Assembly: GCF_002943465.1 (NCBI RefSeq)
Contig: NZ_PTQY01000003.1
Location: 529,501-593,500, forward strand
From: Rhodoferax sp. TS-BS-61-7
Lineage (GTDB): Bacteria; Pseudomonadota; Gammaproteobacteria; Burkholderiales; Burkholderiaceae_C
DNA: 64,000 nucleotides
Reading direction: 5' to 3'
The notes under the pieces were generated by a model. It was not told where the DNA came from and did not search any database. It saw nothing but the letters and a program-made list of their open reading frames with translations. Of this stretch, positions 51,626-64,000 are shown one piece after another. Position numbers and translations under genes: made by a program. Position 1 is the stretch's first letter. The number at the start of each line of letters is the position of its first letter.

Positions 51626-53899
51626 TCAACCTTGTGCGCTGTGATCTACGGCCAATGATAACGACACTTGCGCCCCAGTCACTTTGCCTTCCGCTGTGCG
51701 GTTGGTAATGTCAACACGGGTGCCGTGTTCATCGGCAATTTTTTTGACGACCGCCAGCCCCAGGCCCGTGCCTTTGGCCTTGGTCGTGACATAGGGTTCA
51801 AACGCACGCTTGAGGATGTGTTCAGGAAACCCGGTGCCCTGGTCTTGCACCGAGAGGCGCACACGGTCTGCCTCTGCCAGGTACTGGGTGCGGATCGTGA
51901 CGCGACCCGCTTCGGGCAAGGCGGCAGACTCGGTGGCATCTTGCGCGTTCTGCACCAGGTTGTGGATCACCTGGCGCAGCTGCTGTGCATCACCGCGCAC
52001 CGGGGGGCAGGTTTCATCCAAATCGGCCAGCAAGACCACCTTGCTGGCATCGGATTCGTAAAGCTGCAGAACGTCATGCACCAGTGCATTCAGATCTACT
52101 GGCTTGAGTTCTGCAGACGGCAGGCGCGCATAGTCACGGAATTCGTTGACCAGGCGTTTCATTGCATCGACCTGGTCGACAATAGTTTTGACCGACTTGG
52201 TGAGGATGGCGAGTTCGGTACCCTCCAACTTGCTGGCCAGCTTCATCTCCATGCGCTCGGCAGAGAGTTGAATGGGAGTTAACGGGTTCTTGATTTCGTG
52301 TGCCAGGCGGCGTGCCACTTCGCCCCAGGCCTGGGCCCGTTGTGCGGACACGATTTCGGAAATATCGTCGAACACCAGCAGGCGCTGAGCGCCGGGCAAT
52401 TCTGCACCACGCGCCACCAGGGTTACGGCACGCTCAAAAGGACTTTGGACCGCGGCGCTGCCCCCCAACTCAAAGGACTGTTGCCAGTGGTCCAATCCAT
52501 GTTCGGTACGACTGCTCAGGTATTGCACAAACTGGTTCTGCACCGCATCGCCAAAGCTTTGCAAGCCCGGCACATCGGCCAGGCGCTGCGCTTCATATGC
52601 CGCCAACGGCAACTGCAGGATGCGGGTGGCACCGGGGTTGGAGGAAACGATGACACCATCAGGCGCCAGCACCACCACCCCCGAGGTGAGATTGTCCAGA
52701 ATGGTCTGCAAATTTGCACGAGCGGCGTCCACCTGGGACATGCTGGCTTCCACCGACAGGCGTGCATCTGCCAGCTGTTGGGTCATGGAAGCAAAGGCAC
52801 GTGTCAGCCCACCCAATTCGTCGCGGCCCTGCATGGCTAGTTTGGGGGTCAAGTCGCCAGCCGCCACCTGGCTTACGCCCTCGGTCAGCAGCAGCAAAGG
52901 CCTGGCAATCTGGTTGCCCAGCACCACCGCCAGCAGCACGGCGCCAAACACGGCCAGAAAAAGGCTGAGGGTGAGCGTGCCGATGTACATGCGCTTGAGC
53001 CCCTCACGGCCCAGGGCGCGCTCCTGGTATTCGCGGTTGGCTGCCTCCACCGCCATGGCGTTGGCCACCAAGCCAGCAGGCAGGGTTCGGGATACCAGCA
53101 TGTAGCGGGTTTCTGCCGACAGCCCCAACACCGAACTCGACACTGGCACAAGCGCCTTGATCTGCGCATTGGCCAGTGCACCGGGCACCGCATCTTCCAA
53201 CCCCTCCACCCAGGCCAGTGCGCGTTCTTGCCGTGCTGTACGGAATTGGCTGGAGCTGGGCTTGTCGGGGCTAAGCTGGAAACGCGACTGGCCCACGCTG
53301 GAAACCAGCTTGCCAGACCCCGTCCAGACCGTGATATCGGTAGCGCCCAACTGGTCCAGCAGGCGCTCGGCCACCTCACCGGTTGCGGCGTCACTGGTCT
53401 CAACCAGCTGGCTGGAGGCCGCACGCGATTTGGTAGCCAGGTCGTTGGACAAGGTTTCCAATGTCACGCGGCCCAAACTCAGGCCCGCCTCTAACGCGCC
53501 CTCGACTTTCACGTCAAACCAGGTCTCAATGGAGCGGGACACGAACTGGTAAGACACTACATAAATCAACAAACCCGGCATCACCCCGACCAGCGCAAAA
53601 ATGGTGGCCAGCTTGACCAGCAAGCGGCTGCCAAAACGCCCTTGTCGCAAGCGCGCCATGAGCCGATAACCCACCCAGGCAATCGCCACACCCAACACAG
53701 CGGCCACCACAACGTTCACCACAAACAAACGTGCGTAGTTTTGTTCGTAGAGTTCGCGGTTGTTGGTGGCTTGGGTCAGCAGGTACAGCAGTAGCAGGCC
53801 GATCAGCACCATGGCAGCGGCACCCAGTGCGACCGTTCGCCGGACCGCACGCGAGGTCTGGGGCCTGGGATTGGCCACCAGAGTCTCTGCAGGTTTCAT
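51626..53899 (-). CDS. ntrY: NtrY-like sensor histidine kinase
   Basis: 757 residues. Several N-terminal membrane helices lie within 25-120, another at about 308-330, then HAMP (ARPLLLLTEGVSQVAAGDLT), a PAS region, the phospho-acceptor site VARRLAHEIKNPLTPIQLSA, and the ATPase with HNLVQNAQDA and GTGLGLAVVKKIADEHG. This is the NtrY architecture. It overlaps the DUF4390 gene by four bases and precedes the NtrX-like regulator, the usual betaproteobacterial order. The signal sensed is not known. Confidence 0.9.
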   Translation of the reverse strand: MKPAETLVANPRPQTSRAVRRTVALGAAAMVLIGLLLLYLLTQATNNRELYEQNYARLFVVNVVVAAVLGVAIAWVGYRLMARLRQGRFGSRLLVKLATIFALVGVMPGLLIYVVSYQFVSRSIETWFDVKVEGALEAGLSLGRVTLETLSNDLATKSRAASSQLVETSDAATGEVAERLLDQLGATDITVWTGSGKLVSSVGQSRFQLSPDKPSSSQFRTARQERALAWVEGLEDAVPGALANAQIKALVPVSSSVLGLSAETRYMLVSRTLPAGLVANAMAVEAANREYQERALGREGLKRMYIGTLTLSLFLAVFGAVLLAVVLGNQIARPLLLLTEGVSQVAAGDLTPKLAMQGRDELGGLTRAFASMTQQLADARLSVEASMSQVDAARANLQTILDNLTSGVVVLAPDGVIVSSNPGATRILQLPLAAYEAQRLADVPGLQSFGDAVQNQFVQYLSSRTEHGLDHWQQSFELGGSAAVQSPFERAVTLVARGAELPGAQRLLVFDDISEIVSAQRAQAWGEVARRLAHEIKNPLTPIQLSAERMEMKLASKLEGTELAILTKSVKTIVDQVDAMKRLVNEFRDYARLPSAELKPVDLNALVHDVLQLYESDASKVVLLADLDETCPPVRGDAQQLRQVIHNLVQNAQDATESAALPEAGRVTIRTQYLAEADRVRLSVQDQGTGFPEHILKRAFEPYVTTKAKGTGLGLAVVKKIADEHGTRVDITNRTAEGKVTGAQVSLSLAVDHSAQG

Positions 53900-54477
53900 T
53901 TCGCGACCTCTGGTGCCAAGAGCTCAGACCGTGTCACAAAAACATCCCACTCTGATTGCCCAATGGCGCCAATCTGAAACGGCCTGGGTAGCTGTCCCAA
54001 ATCCAGACGAAAGCGAAACTCGAAGCGGTACCGCAAGGCGGGATCCAATTCACTGGCCCCGGCGACACGCCAGCGTGAAATGCGTTTAATGGTGGCCAGG
54101 GCTTGCTGAAGGGTGTCAAAACTCTGGTTCAGGGCAAGCCCTTGCCCCGTTACATTGGCTGCGCCAGAGCTGATGTTGAGGCGCCAGCGGCGTGTGAGTG
54201 GCTGAAAGGCCAGGCGGAACTGGCGTGTGGACAATGCCACCGTCTTGTCGTACCAGTACCACCGCTCGCGCAGGAGCTCGGTTTCTGCCACGAACACCAT
54301 GGGAATGCCTTTGAGCAAGGCCTCTTCAACGGTGTTGGACAACTCAAACTGCAGCTGGGCCGTGAGGCTCAACTCATCGCTGCCACGCTCCAGCTCAAAA
54401 GCAGACAGTTCGACGGCACTTTGCGCCTTGGCAAGCAGACAAAATCCCAACAGACAGACGGCCATGAGCCAACGCAT
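53896..54477 (-). CDS. DUF4390 domain protein, exported
   Basis: 193 residues. The signal peptide is AVCLLGFCLLAKAQ; the mature part has LTAQLQFELSNTVEEALLKG, IPMVFVAETELLRERWYWYD and FRLDLGQLPRPFQIGAIGQS, typical of DUF4390, found between rsmB and ntrY in many betaproteobacteria. Its function is unknown; position suggests a role with NtrY. The ATG at 54477 lies seven bases after the rsmB stop. Confidence 0.85.
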   Translation of the reverse strand: MRWLMAVCLLGFCLLAKAQSAVELSAFELERGSDELSLTAQLQFELSNTVEEALLKGIPMVFVAETELLRERWYWYDKTVALSTRQFRLAFQPLTRRWRLNISSGAANVTGQGLALNQSFDTLQQALATIKRISRWRVAGASELDPALRYRFEFRFRLDLGQLPRPFQIGAIGQSEWDVFVTRSELLAPEVAK

Positions 54478-54484
54478 TGCCCGT

Positions 54485-55810
54485 TCAAGCAGCACGCTTC
54501 TCGAAAAGAGCATAGAAAAAGCCGTCGTGGTCACCCAAAGGATTGTCAGCGACAACCCCTTGTGCGGCGCTGCTGCGGGGCAGCAAATGCCCCGGCGACG
54601 GTAGCAAATGGGCATCAGTGTTGTTTGCAAGAAACGCTTGGACTTGCTCATCACCTTCGGCGCGGAAGAGGGAACAAGTGCAAAACAGCAGGCGCCCACC
54701 GGGCAACACGAGTGGCCACAAGGCCTGCAAGAGATGGCGTTGTGTGGCAGCCAGTTGCGCCACATCACTCTCGCGGCGCAACCAGCGGATATCGGGGTGG
54801 CGCCGCACAATGCCCGACGCTGTACACGGCGCGTCCAGCAGCACCAAGTCAAACGGGCGACCATCCCACCAGGTTTTGACTTCGCCAGCGTCCGCCACAA
54901 TCACGGTCGGACTGAGACCCAGACGCTGGACATTGCTGCCGATACGCTGTGCCCGGCGTGCGTCCACCTCCAGGGCCACGACCTCAGCATCTGTAAGCTC
55001 CAGCAAATGCCCCGTTTTCCCCCCGGGCGCAGCACAGGCATCGAGAATACGGAAGGGGCCTGGGGGCACATACCCCCCGACTAACAAGGGCGCAGCCACC
55101 TGGGCCGCCGCGTCTTGCACAGACACCCACCCATCGGCAAAACCCGGAATCATCTGCACGGGCGCGGGCTGGAGAAGTTCAATGGTGTTGGCGGAGCAAT
55201 GCTGGCCGTCCAGACCCGCGCCTTGTAACAAAGGCAAGTAGTCGGCTGGCAGGATACGCCGCGGGTTCACCCGCAAGGTCATGGGGGCGTGGCGGTTGGC
55301 AGCTTTCAGAATCTGCTCCCAATCCTGCGGGTGGTCTTTCTGCACACGGGCGATCCACCACCGCGGATGATTCCAGACCGCCACCGGATCAGTGTCCGTC
55401 ACCGCCAACAACGATTCACGCTCGCGCAAAAAACGCCGCAGGCACGCATTGACAAAATTGGCCTGTGCTTTAGTTGCGGGCTGCCGCTTCGCCGCTTCCA
55501 CAGCTTGGTTCACAAGCGTGAAGGCATCGTAGGCGCTGTCTTCGGTGTTCCAGGCCAAGGCCAGCGCAGAGCACAACAAGGCATCGACCATGGGTGGCGG
55601 CGCCTTGCGAACCAACTGCGCGCGCAGGGCCTGGGCACGCCCCCAATGCCGCCAAACATGGAAACACAAAGCTTGCACGCCACCGCGCAGCGCACCATCC
55701 ACCGAGTCCAGCGCGGAGGTGCCTGAAGTCCCAGACATCACGGCTTGGCTTACGCGCGCCACTTGCTGGAGTTGCTGCCACAGGGGCGGGGCTTTGGAAG
55801 GGTTGTTCAT
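54485..55810 (-). CDS. rsmB: 16S rRNA (cytosine-967-C5)-methyltransferase RsmB
   Basis: 441 residues. The N-terminal NusB-like RNA-binding domain spans about 1-150 (NAVDALLCSALALAW-like helices); the C-terminal methyltransferase has RILDACAAPGGKTGHLLELT, VLLDAPCTASGIVRRHPDIR with one catalytic Cys, and LLFCTCSLFRAEGDEQV with the other. It methylates C967 of 16S rRNA using S-adenosylmethionine. It is followed by DUF4390-ntrY-ntrX-like and preceded by a LemA-like gene. Confidence 0.95.
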   Translation of the reverse strand: MNNPSKAPPLWQQLQQVARVSQAVMSGTSGTSALDSVDGALRGGVQALCFHVWRHWGRAQALRAQLVRKAPPPMVDALLCSALALAWNTEDSAYDAFTLVNQAVEAAKRQPATKAQANFVNACLRRFLRERESLLAVTDTDPVAVWNHPRWWIARVQKDHPQDWEQILKAANRHAPMTLRVNPRRILPADYLPLLQGAGLDGQHCSANTIELLQPAPVQMIPGFADGWVSVQDAAAQVAAPLLVGGYVPPGPFRILDACAAPGGKTGHLLELTDAEVVALEVDARRAQRIGSNVQRLGLSPTVIVADAGEVKTWWDGRPFDLVLLDAPCTASGIVRRHPDIRWLRRESDVAQLAATQRHLLQALWPLVLPGGRLLFCTCSLFRAEGDEQVQAFLANNTDAHLLPSPGHLLPRSSAAQGVVADNPLGDHDGFFYALFEKRAA

Positions 55811-55813
55811 AAA

Positions 55814-56353
55814 TCAAAATGGCCCAGCCGGATGGAAACCCATCAGACCGGCGACCCAGCGGGCCGGGTATTGTTGAATCGCCTCGTTGTAGCGGGCGAC
55901 AATTTGGTTGTAGCCACCACTCGCACTTTGCACCTTGAGGCTGGCAGCACTCCATGCCTCTTGCATGTCTGGCGGCATGACGGGGCCTGCCAAATCCGTG
56001 GGCCCTTCGGAAGCGTCCAACCACGCGGCATGCATGGCGGCCCATGCGGCAGACAAGGACTGGATGGCGTCTGGCTGCAGGGGCATGGAACGGGACTGCT
56101 CCAACCATTGCTCCAAACGGGATGCCGCCGCATGCAAACCGACCCACGGCGCCCCCACGGGGGCATGCCTATCACTACCACCAGGGGCCGCTACGTACTG
56201 CTTGACCAACACCACACAGGCGCTGGCATGTTTCTCCACCACCCCGAGCACTTCGAGGCTACGCGCCCGCAAGCGCATCAGGCGGTTGTACAGACCTACG
56301 CCCCAAAACAGCAGGACGGCCAGAACCAGCCAAAGCAGCAAAGACAAATCCAT
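55814..56353 (-). CDS. LemA-like membrane protein
   Basis: 179 residues. An N-terminal helix (LSLLLWLVLAVLLFWGVGLY) anchors a helical domain ending YNQIVARYNEAIQQYPARWV then AGLMGFHPAGPF, the recognisable LemA C-terminal pattern. It is more diverged in the middle than typical LemA. Function is unknown. The ATG at 56353 follows GGAG; the gene ends three bases before rsmB begins. Confidence 0.75.
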   Translation of the reverse strand: MDLSLLLWLVLAVLLFWGVGLYNRLMRLRARSLEVLGVVEKHASACVVLVKQYVAAPGGSDRHAPVGAPWVGLHAAASRLEQWLEQSRSMPLQPDAIQSLSAAWAAMHAAWLDASEGPTDLAGPVMPPDMQEAWSAASLKVQSASGGYNQIVARYNEAIQQYPARWVAGLMGFHPAGPF

Positions 56354-56366
56354 CGTGGTGCTCCCA

Positions 56367-56406
56367 AGAAAAATGCCCCAAGCTGCATGACACATGCTTG
56401 GGGCAT
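56367..56406 (-). terminator. intrinsic terminator after rpoC
   Basis: On the minus strand ATGCCCCAAGC (56396-56406) pairs perfectly with GCTTGGGGCAT (56373-56383) around a 12-base loop, and is followed by TTTTCTT. It lies 25 bases after the rpoC stop and overlaps the start region of the LemA-like gene. Confidence 0.88.
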
Positions 56407-56430
56407 TGGCACTAACGCAGAACCAGCGGA

Positions 56431-59400
56431 TTATTCGGCCGCAGAGCCCTCGTTGGCTTCCAGTTCACCAGTGGCGTCCGCACCACCTGCCAATTCGGCA
56501 GCTTCGGCTTCGGCTATGGCGCGACGCTCGGCATCGTCCATGGTCTCACGCACCTTGCGTGCTTCGTGGTAGGCCAGGCCCGTACCGGCGGGGATCAAAC
56601 GACCCACGATGACGTTTTCCTTCAGACCACGCAGCTCGTCGCGCTTGCCCATGATGGCGGCTTCGGTCAGCACGCGGGTGGTTTCCTGGAAGGAAGCCGC
56701 GCTGATGAAGCTGTCGGTGGACAGCGATGCTTTGGTAATACCCAACAGCAGGTTGGTGTAGACCGCAGGGATCTTGCCAGCCGCACGCAAGGCATCATTG
56801 GTATTGAGCATTTCCGAGCGCTCGACCTGTTCACCGTTGATGTAACCGGAATCACCCGTGGCTTCCACCACCACACGGCGCAGCATCTGGCGAACAATCA
56901 CTTCAATGTGCTTGTCGTTGATCTTCACGCCTTGCAAACGGTATACGTCCTGCACTTCGTCCACGATGTAACGGGCCAGCTCTTCGGAGCCCAATAGGCG
57001 CAAGATATCTTGTGGGTCGGCTGGGCCGTCCACAACACTTTCGCCCTTGTTGACCACTTGGCCTTCGTGCACCAAGATGTTCTTTTCCTTGGGTACGAGT
57101 TCTTCCCAGACTTTGCCTTCGGGATCCGTGATCTGCAGGCGGACCTTGCCCTTGGTTTCCTTACCAAAGGACACGGTACCTGTGGTCTCGGCCAGCACAC
57201 CCTTGTCTTTGGGGGAACGGGCTTCGAACAACTCGGCCACACGTGGCAAACCGCCGGTAATGTCTCGGGTCTTCTGGCCTTCGATAGGAATGCGCGCCAG
57301 CACTTCGCCGGGGCCCACGTCCTGTCCGTCACGCACCTGCACCAGAGCGCCCACGGGGAAGCCAATAGTCACCGAGTGATCGGTGCCAGGAATCTTCACT
57401 TCGTGGCCGGAGGCGTCAATCAGTTTGACCTGAGGGCGCACCACCTTGGCAGCACCGCGGCGCTTGGGATCGATCACCACCAGGGTGGACAGACCGGTCA
57501 CTTCATCCACCTGCTTCGCCACGGTCAAGCCTTCTTCGACGTTCTCGAAGTGGGCCTTACCGGCAAACTCGGTAATGATGGGGCGAGTCAACGGATCCCA
57601 GTTGGCCAAGATCGCGCCAGCCTTGATGGTCTGGTCGGCCTTGACGGTCAACACAGCACCATACGGCACCTTGTGGCGCTCGCGCTCACGTCCGTGCTCG
57701 TCGTGGATCACGATTTCGCCGGAACGGGCAATCACTACCAGCTCTTTCTTGCTGTTGGTCACATAACGCATGGTGGCATTGAAGCCAATCACGCCGTTGG
57801 ACTTGGCTTCCACGCTGGAGGCAATAGCCGCACGCGAAGCCGCACCACCGATGTGGAAGGTACGCATGGTCAGCTGGGTACCGGGTTCACCGATGGACTG
57901 GGCAGCGATCACACCGACAGCTTCGCCGAAGTTGATCAGACCGCCGCGACCCAGATCGCGTCCGTAACACTTGGCGCAGATACCGAAGCGGGTTTCGCAA
58001 GTCAGTGCCGTACGTACCTTGACTTCGTCCACACCAGCGGCTTCGAGCTCCTCGATCAGGTCTTCGTCTAGCATGGCACCAGCAGGCGCCAGAACCGCAC
58101 GGTTCTCTGGATGCAGCACATCATCAGCCGCAGTGCGACCCAAGATGCGGTCGCGCAACGATTCGATAGTCTCGCCGCCTTCGACGATGGCGCGCATCAG
58201 GTAGCCGTTGTGGGTTCCGCAATCCTGTTCGGTCACCACCAAGTCTTGGGTTACGTCCACCAGACGGCGGGTCAAGTAACCAGAGTTGGCTGTCTTCAGC
58301 GCCGTATCGGCCAGGCCCTTACGGGCACCGTGGGTGGAGATGAAGTACTCCAACACGTTCAGACCTTCGCGGAAGTTCGCGGTAATGGGTGTCTCGATGA
58401 TGGAGCCATCAGGCTTGGCCATCAGACCCCGCATACCAGCCACCTGGCGAATCTGCGCAGCGGAACCACGCGCACCGGAGTCGGCCATCATGTAGATGGA
58501 GTTGAACGACTCTTGCTGCACTTGATTGCCATGGCGGTCTGCGACCATTTCCTTGGACAGCTTGGCCATCATGACCTTGGACACTTCGTCGCCCGACTTG
58601 CCCCAGATGTCCACCACCTTGTTGTAGCGCTCACCAGAAGTCACCAGACCGGACACGTACTGCTGCTCGATCTCTTTCACTTCCTTCTGGGCACGGGCAA
58701 TGATGTCGTGCTTTTCTTGTGGCACCAGCATGTCATCAATACAGATGGAAATACCGGCTTTGGTCGCCAGACGGAAACCGCTTTGCAGCAGCTTGTCGGC
58801 AAACACCACAGTCTCTTTCAATCCGCACTTGCGGAAAGACACGTTGATCAGCTTGGAAATTTCCTTCTTCTTCAACGCCTTATTGATGTTGGAGAAAGGC
58901 AGTCCCTTGGGCAAGATTTCGGACAAGAGCGCACGACCAGCCGTGGTTTCCCAGAGCTTGGTTTCAGGCTCAAACTCACCGGTTTCCTTGTTCTTGGTCC
59001 ACTCGGTCAAACGCACGTTGATGCGCGCATTCAGTTCGACCTCACCCGCGTCAAAAGCGCGCTGCACTTCACCCGTGTCGGCAAAAATCAAGCCTTCGCC
59101 CTTGCCGTTGATGCGGTCACGGGTGGTGTAGTACAGACCCAGCACCACGTCTTGCGACGGAACGATGGAGGGCTCTCCGTTGGCGGGGAACAACACGTTG
59201 TTGGAGGCCAGCATCAGCGTGCGGGCTTCCATTTGTGCTTCCACCGACAAAGGTACGTGAACGGCCATCTGGTCACCGTCGAAGTCGGCGTTAAACGCCG
59301 CGCAAACGAGGGGGTGCAGCTGGATGGCCTTGCCTTCGATCAGGATGGGCTCGAACGCCTGGATACCCAAACGGTGCAGCGTAGGCGCACGGTTCAGCAT

Positions 59401-60657
59401 CACGGGGTGCTCTTTGATAACCTCTTCCAGAATGTCCCAAACCACGGGTGTGCCGGATTCGACTTCCTTCTTGGCAGCCTTGATGGTGGTCGCAATGCCC
59501 ATGGCTTCCAGGCGCGCGAAGATGAAGGGCTTGAACAGTTCCAAGGCCATCAGCTTGGGCAAACCGCACTGGTGCAGCTTGAGGGTTGGGCCCACGGTAA
59601 TCACGGAACGACCAGAGTAATCCACGCGCTTGCCCAGCAAGTTCTGGCGGAAACGACCGGATTTACCCTTGATCATGTCAGCCAAAGACTTCAGCGCACG
59701 CTTGTTGGCGCCCGTCATGGCCTTGCCGCGGCGGCCGTTGTCCAGCAAGCTGTCCACGGCTTCTTGCAACATGCGCTTCTCATTGCGCGCAATGATTTCC
59801 GGCGCTTTGAGTTCCAGCAAACGACGCAGACGGCTATTGCGGTTGATCACGCGGCGGTACAGGTCGTTCAGGTCGGAAGTCGCAAAACGACCACCATCCA
59901 GCGGCACCAGCGGACGCAGGTCCGGTGGCAACACGGGCAGCACATCCAGCACCATCCACTCGGGCTTGATGCCGGACTTCTTGAACGCTTCCAGAACCTT
60001 CAAACGCTTGGCGTTTTTCTTGATCTTGAGTTCAGAACCGGTCAGGTCGTTGCGCAGCTTCTCGATCGAGCCTTCGATGTCGATGCTTTGCAGCAGATCC
60101 TTGATACCTTCGGCTCCCATCTTGGCCTGGAATTCGTCACCGAACTCCTTGAACTTGGCGTCAAAGTCGTCTTCGGACATGATGCTGAACTTCTTCAGCG
60201 GAGTCATGCCGGGATCGGTGACGACATATGCTTCAAAGTACAACACACGTTCGATGTCACGCAGTGTCATGTCCAGCACCAGGCCCAAACGGCTGGGCAG
60301 GGACTTCAGGAACCAGATGTGGGCGCAAGGTGCGGCCAGATCGATGTGACCCATGCGTTCGCGGCGAACTTTGGTCTGCGTGACTTCAACGCCGCACTTC
60401 TCGCAGATCACCCCGCGGTGCTTCAGGCGTTTGTACTTGCCGCACAAGCATTCGTAGTCCTTGATGGGACCGAAAATCTTGGCGCAAAACAGGCCGTCGC
60501 GCTCGGGTTTGAACGTGCGGTAGTTGATGGTTTCTGGTTTTTTCACTTCACCAAAAGACCACGAACGGATCTTCTCTGGCGAAGCCATGCCAATCTTGAT
60601 GGCATCGAAGTGCTCATCGGGCGTGAACTGCTTGAACAGGTCGAGTAAAGATTTCAT
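56431..60657 (-). CDS. rpoC: RNA polymerase beta' subunit
   Basis: 1408 residues, normal for a betaproteobacterium. The zinc-ribbon region [20 protein letters not shown] is near residues 70-90; the catalytic NADFDGDQM carries the three Asp that hold the active-site magnesium; [19 protein letters not shown] and the trigger-helix part [16 protein letters not shown] are intact. It forms the polymerase core with RpoB. It lies 19 bases after rpoB in the same operon and is followed by an intrinsic terminator. Confidence 0.99.
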   Translation of the reverse strand: MKSLLDLFKQFTPDEHFDAIKIGMASPEKIRSWSFGEVKKPETINYRTFKPERDGLFCAKIFGPIKDYECLCGKYKRLKHRGVICEKCGVEVTQTKVRRERMGHIDLAAPCAHIWFLKSLPSRLGLVLDMTLRDIERVLYFEAYVVTDPGMTPLKKFSIMSEDDFDAKFKEFGDEFQAKMGAEGIKDLLQSIDIEGSIEKLRNDLTGSELKIKKNAKRLKVLEAFKKSGIKPEWMVLDVLPVLPPDLRPLVPLDGGRFATSDLNDLYRRVINRNSRLRRLLELKAPEIIARNEKRMLQEAVDSLLDNGRRGKAMTGANKRALKSLADMIKGKSGRFRQNLLGKRVDYSGRSVITVGPTLKLHQCGLPKLMALELFKPFIFARLEAMGIATTIKAAKKEVESGTPVVWDILEEVIKEHPVMLNRAPTLHRLGIQAFEPILIEGKAIQLHPLVCAAFNADFDGDQMAVHVPLSVEAQMEARTLMLASNNVLFPANGEPSIVPSQDVVLGLYYTTRDRINGKGEGLIFADTGEVQRAFDAGEVELNARINVRLTEWTKNKETGEFEPETKLWETTAGRALLSEILPKGLPFSNINKALKKKEISKLINVSFRKCGLKETVVFADKLLQSGFRLATKAGISICIDDMLVPQEKHDIIARAQKEVKEIEQQYVSGLVTSGERYNKVVDIWGKSGDEVSKVMMAKLSKEMVADRHGNQVQQESFNSIYMMADSGARGSAAQIRQVAGMRGLMAKPDGSIIETPITANFREGLNVLEYFISTHGARKGLADTALKTANSGYLTRRLVDVTQDLVVTEQDCGTHNGYLMRAIVEGGETIESLRDRILGRTAADDVLHPENRAVLAPAGAMLDEDLIEELEAAGVDEVKVRTALTCETRFGICAKCYGRDLGRGGLINFGEAVGVIAAQSIGEPGTQLTMRTFHIGGAASRAAIASSVEAKSNGVIGFNATMRYVTNSKKELVVIARSGEIVIHDEHGRERERHKVPYGAVLTVKADQTIKAGAILANWDPLTRPIITEFAGKAHFENVEEGLTVAKQVDEVTGLSTLVVIDPKRRGAAKVVRPQVKLIDASGHEVKIPGTDHSVTIGFPVGALVQVRDGQDVGPGEVLARIPIEGQKTRDITGGLPRVAELFEARSPKDKGVLAETTGTVSFGKETKGKVRLQITDPEGKVWEELVPKEKNILVHEGQVVNKGESVVDGPADPQDILRLLGSEELARYIVDEVQDVYRLQGVKINDKHIEVIVRQMLRRVVVEATGDSGYINGEQVERSEMLNTNDALRAAGKIPAVYTNLLLGITKASLSTDSFISAASFQETTRVLTEAAIMGKRDELRGLKENVIVGRLIPAGTGLAYHEARKVRETMDDAERRAIAEAEAAELAGGADATGELEANEGSAAE

Positions 60658-60676
60658 GTGACTCTTTCCCTTTCAA

Positions 60677-64000
<3,324 letters not shown>

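Noticed and set aside
58111..60648. An 845-residue open frame on the plus strand opposite rpoC.
   Set aside because: It is a shadow of rpoC caused by codon bias; it is rich in His/Gln/Val and shows no domain, ribosome site or promoter.

Overview
The window is GC-rich chromosomal DNA from a betaproteobacterium, most likely a member of the Comamonadaceae (Rhodoferax/Albidiferax/Curvibacter-like). The family assignment is an inference. It rests on a complete beta-type flg operon, the gene order rsmB-DUF4390-ntrY-ntrX-like, linked hemE and priA, and a short interspersed repeat (core ATAGCTGCTTGCGC) of a kind I associate with Comamonadaceae. Almost all of it is coding, with many 4-bp ATGA start/stop overlaps.

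Layout. (1) 1-13.6 kb: flagellar genes. flgN (cut by the window edge) and flgM lie on the minus strand behind a textbook sigma-28 promoter; flgA is also on minus. Divergently, flgBCDEFGHIJKL runs without interruption and ends in a tightly linked degenerate EAL-HDOD signalling protein. (2) 13.7-23 kb: amino-acid-type metabolism and export. A MocR-type regulator, with NIPSNAP and GNAT genes behind it, faces a seven-kilobase run of LysE exporter, DMT exporter, second LysE exporter, aminotransferase, glutathione transferase, two tandem PhzF proteins and a threonine-dehydratase-like lyase. A perfect inverted repeat sits between the two units. (3) 23-24.4 kb: a lower-GC patch with a PIN-toxin/HTH-antitoxin pair and the decayed remnant of a Phd/YefM antitoxin. 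(4) 24.4-27 kb: histidine phosphatase, ammonium transporter and an unknown small gene. (5) 27-35.4 kb: a pentitol (probably ribitol) locus: AraC regulator, ribitol-dehydrogenase-like SDR, FGGY kinase, ABC importer, HAD phosphatase; then a SUMF1-fold protein. (6) 35.4-50.6 kb: creatininase family, an orphan histidine kinase, DUF167, DsbD/ScsB-type reductase, CoA-binding protein, hemE, priA, AEC transporter, rep helicase, phospholipase A. (7) 50.8-64 kb, minus strand: tRNA-Phe, ntrX-like regulator, ntrY, DUF4390, rsmB, LemA-like protein, rpoC and most of rpoB.

The most unusual signal is the interspersed repeat of about 45-65 bp, seen in at least nine copies. Several copies lie in frame inside genes. 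In two unrelated envelope genes (the DsbD-like reductase and phospholipase A) the repeat itself encodes the signal-peptide core (IAACA-I/V-STG); in the second PhzF gene it coincides with an insertion of about 23 residues that the adjacent paralogue lacks. The second candidate for something undescribed is the MocR-controlled export/PhzF/lyase gene cluster.
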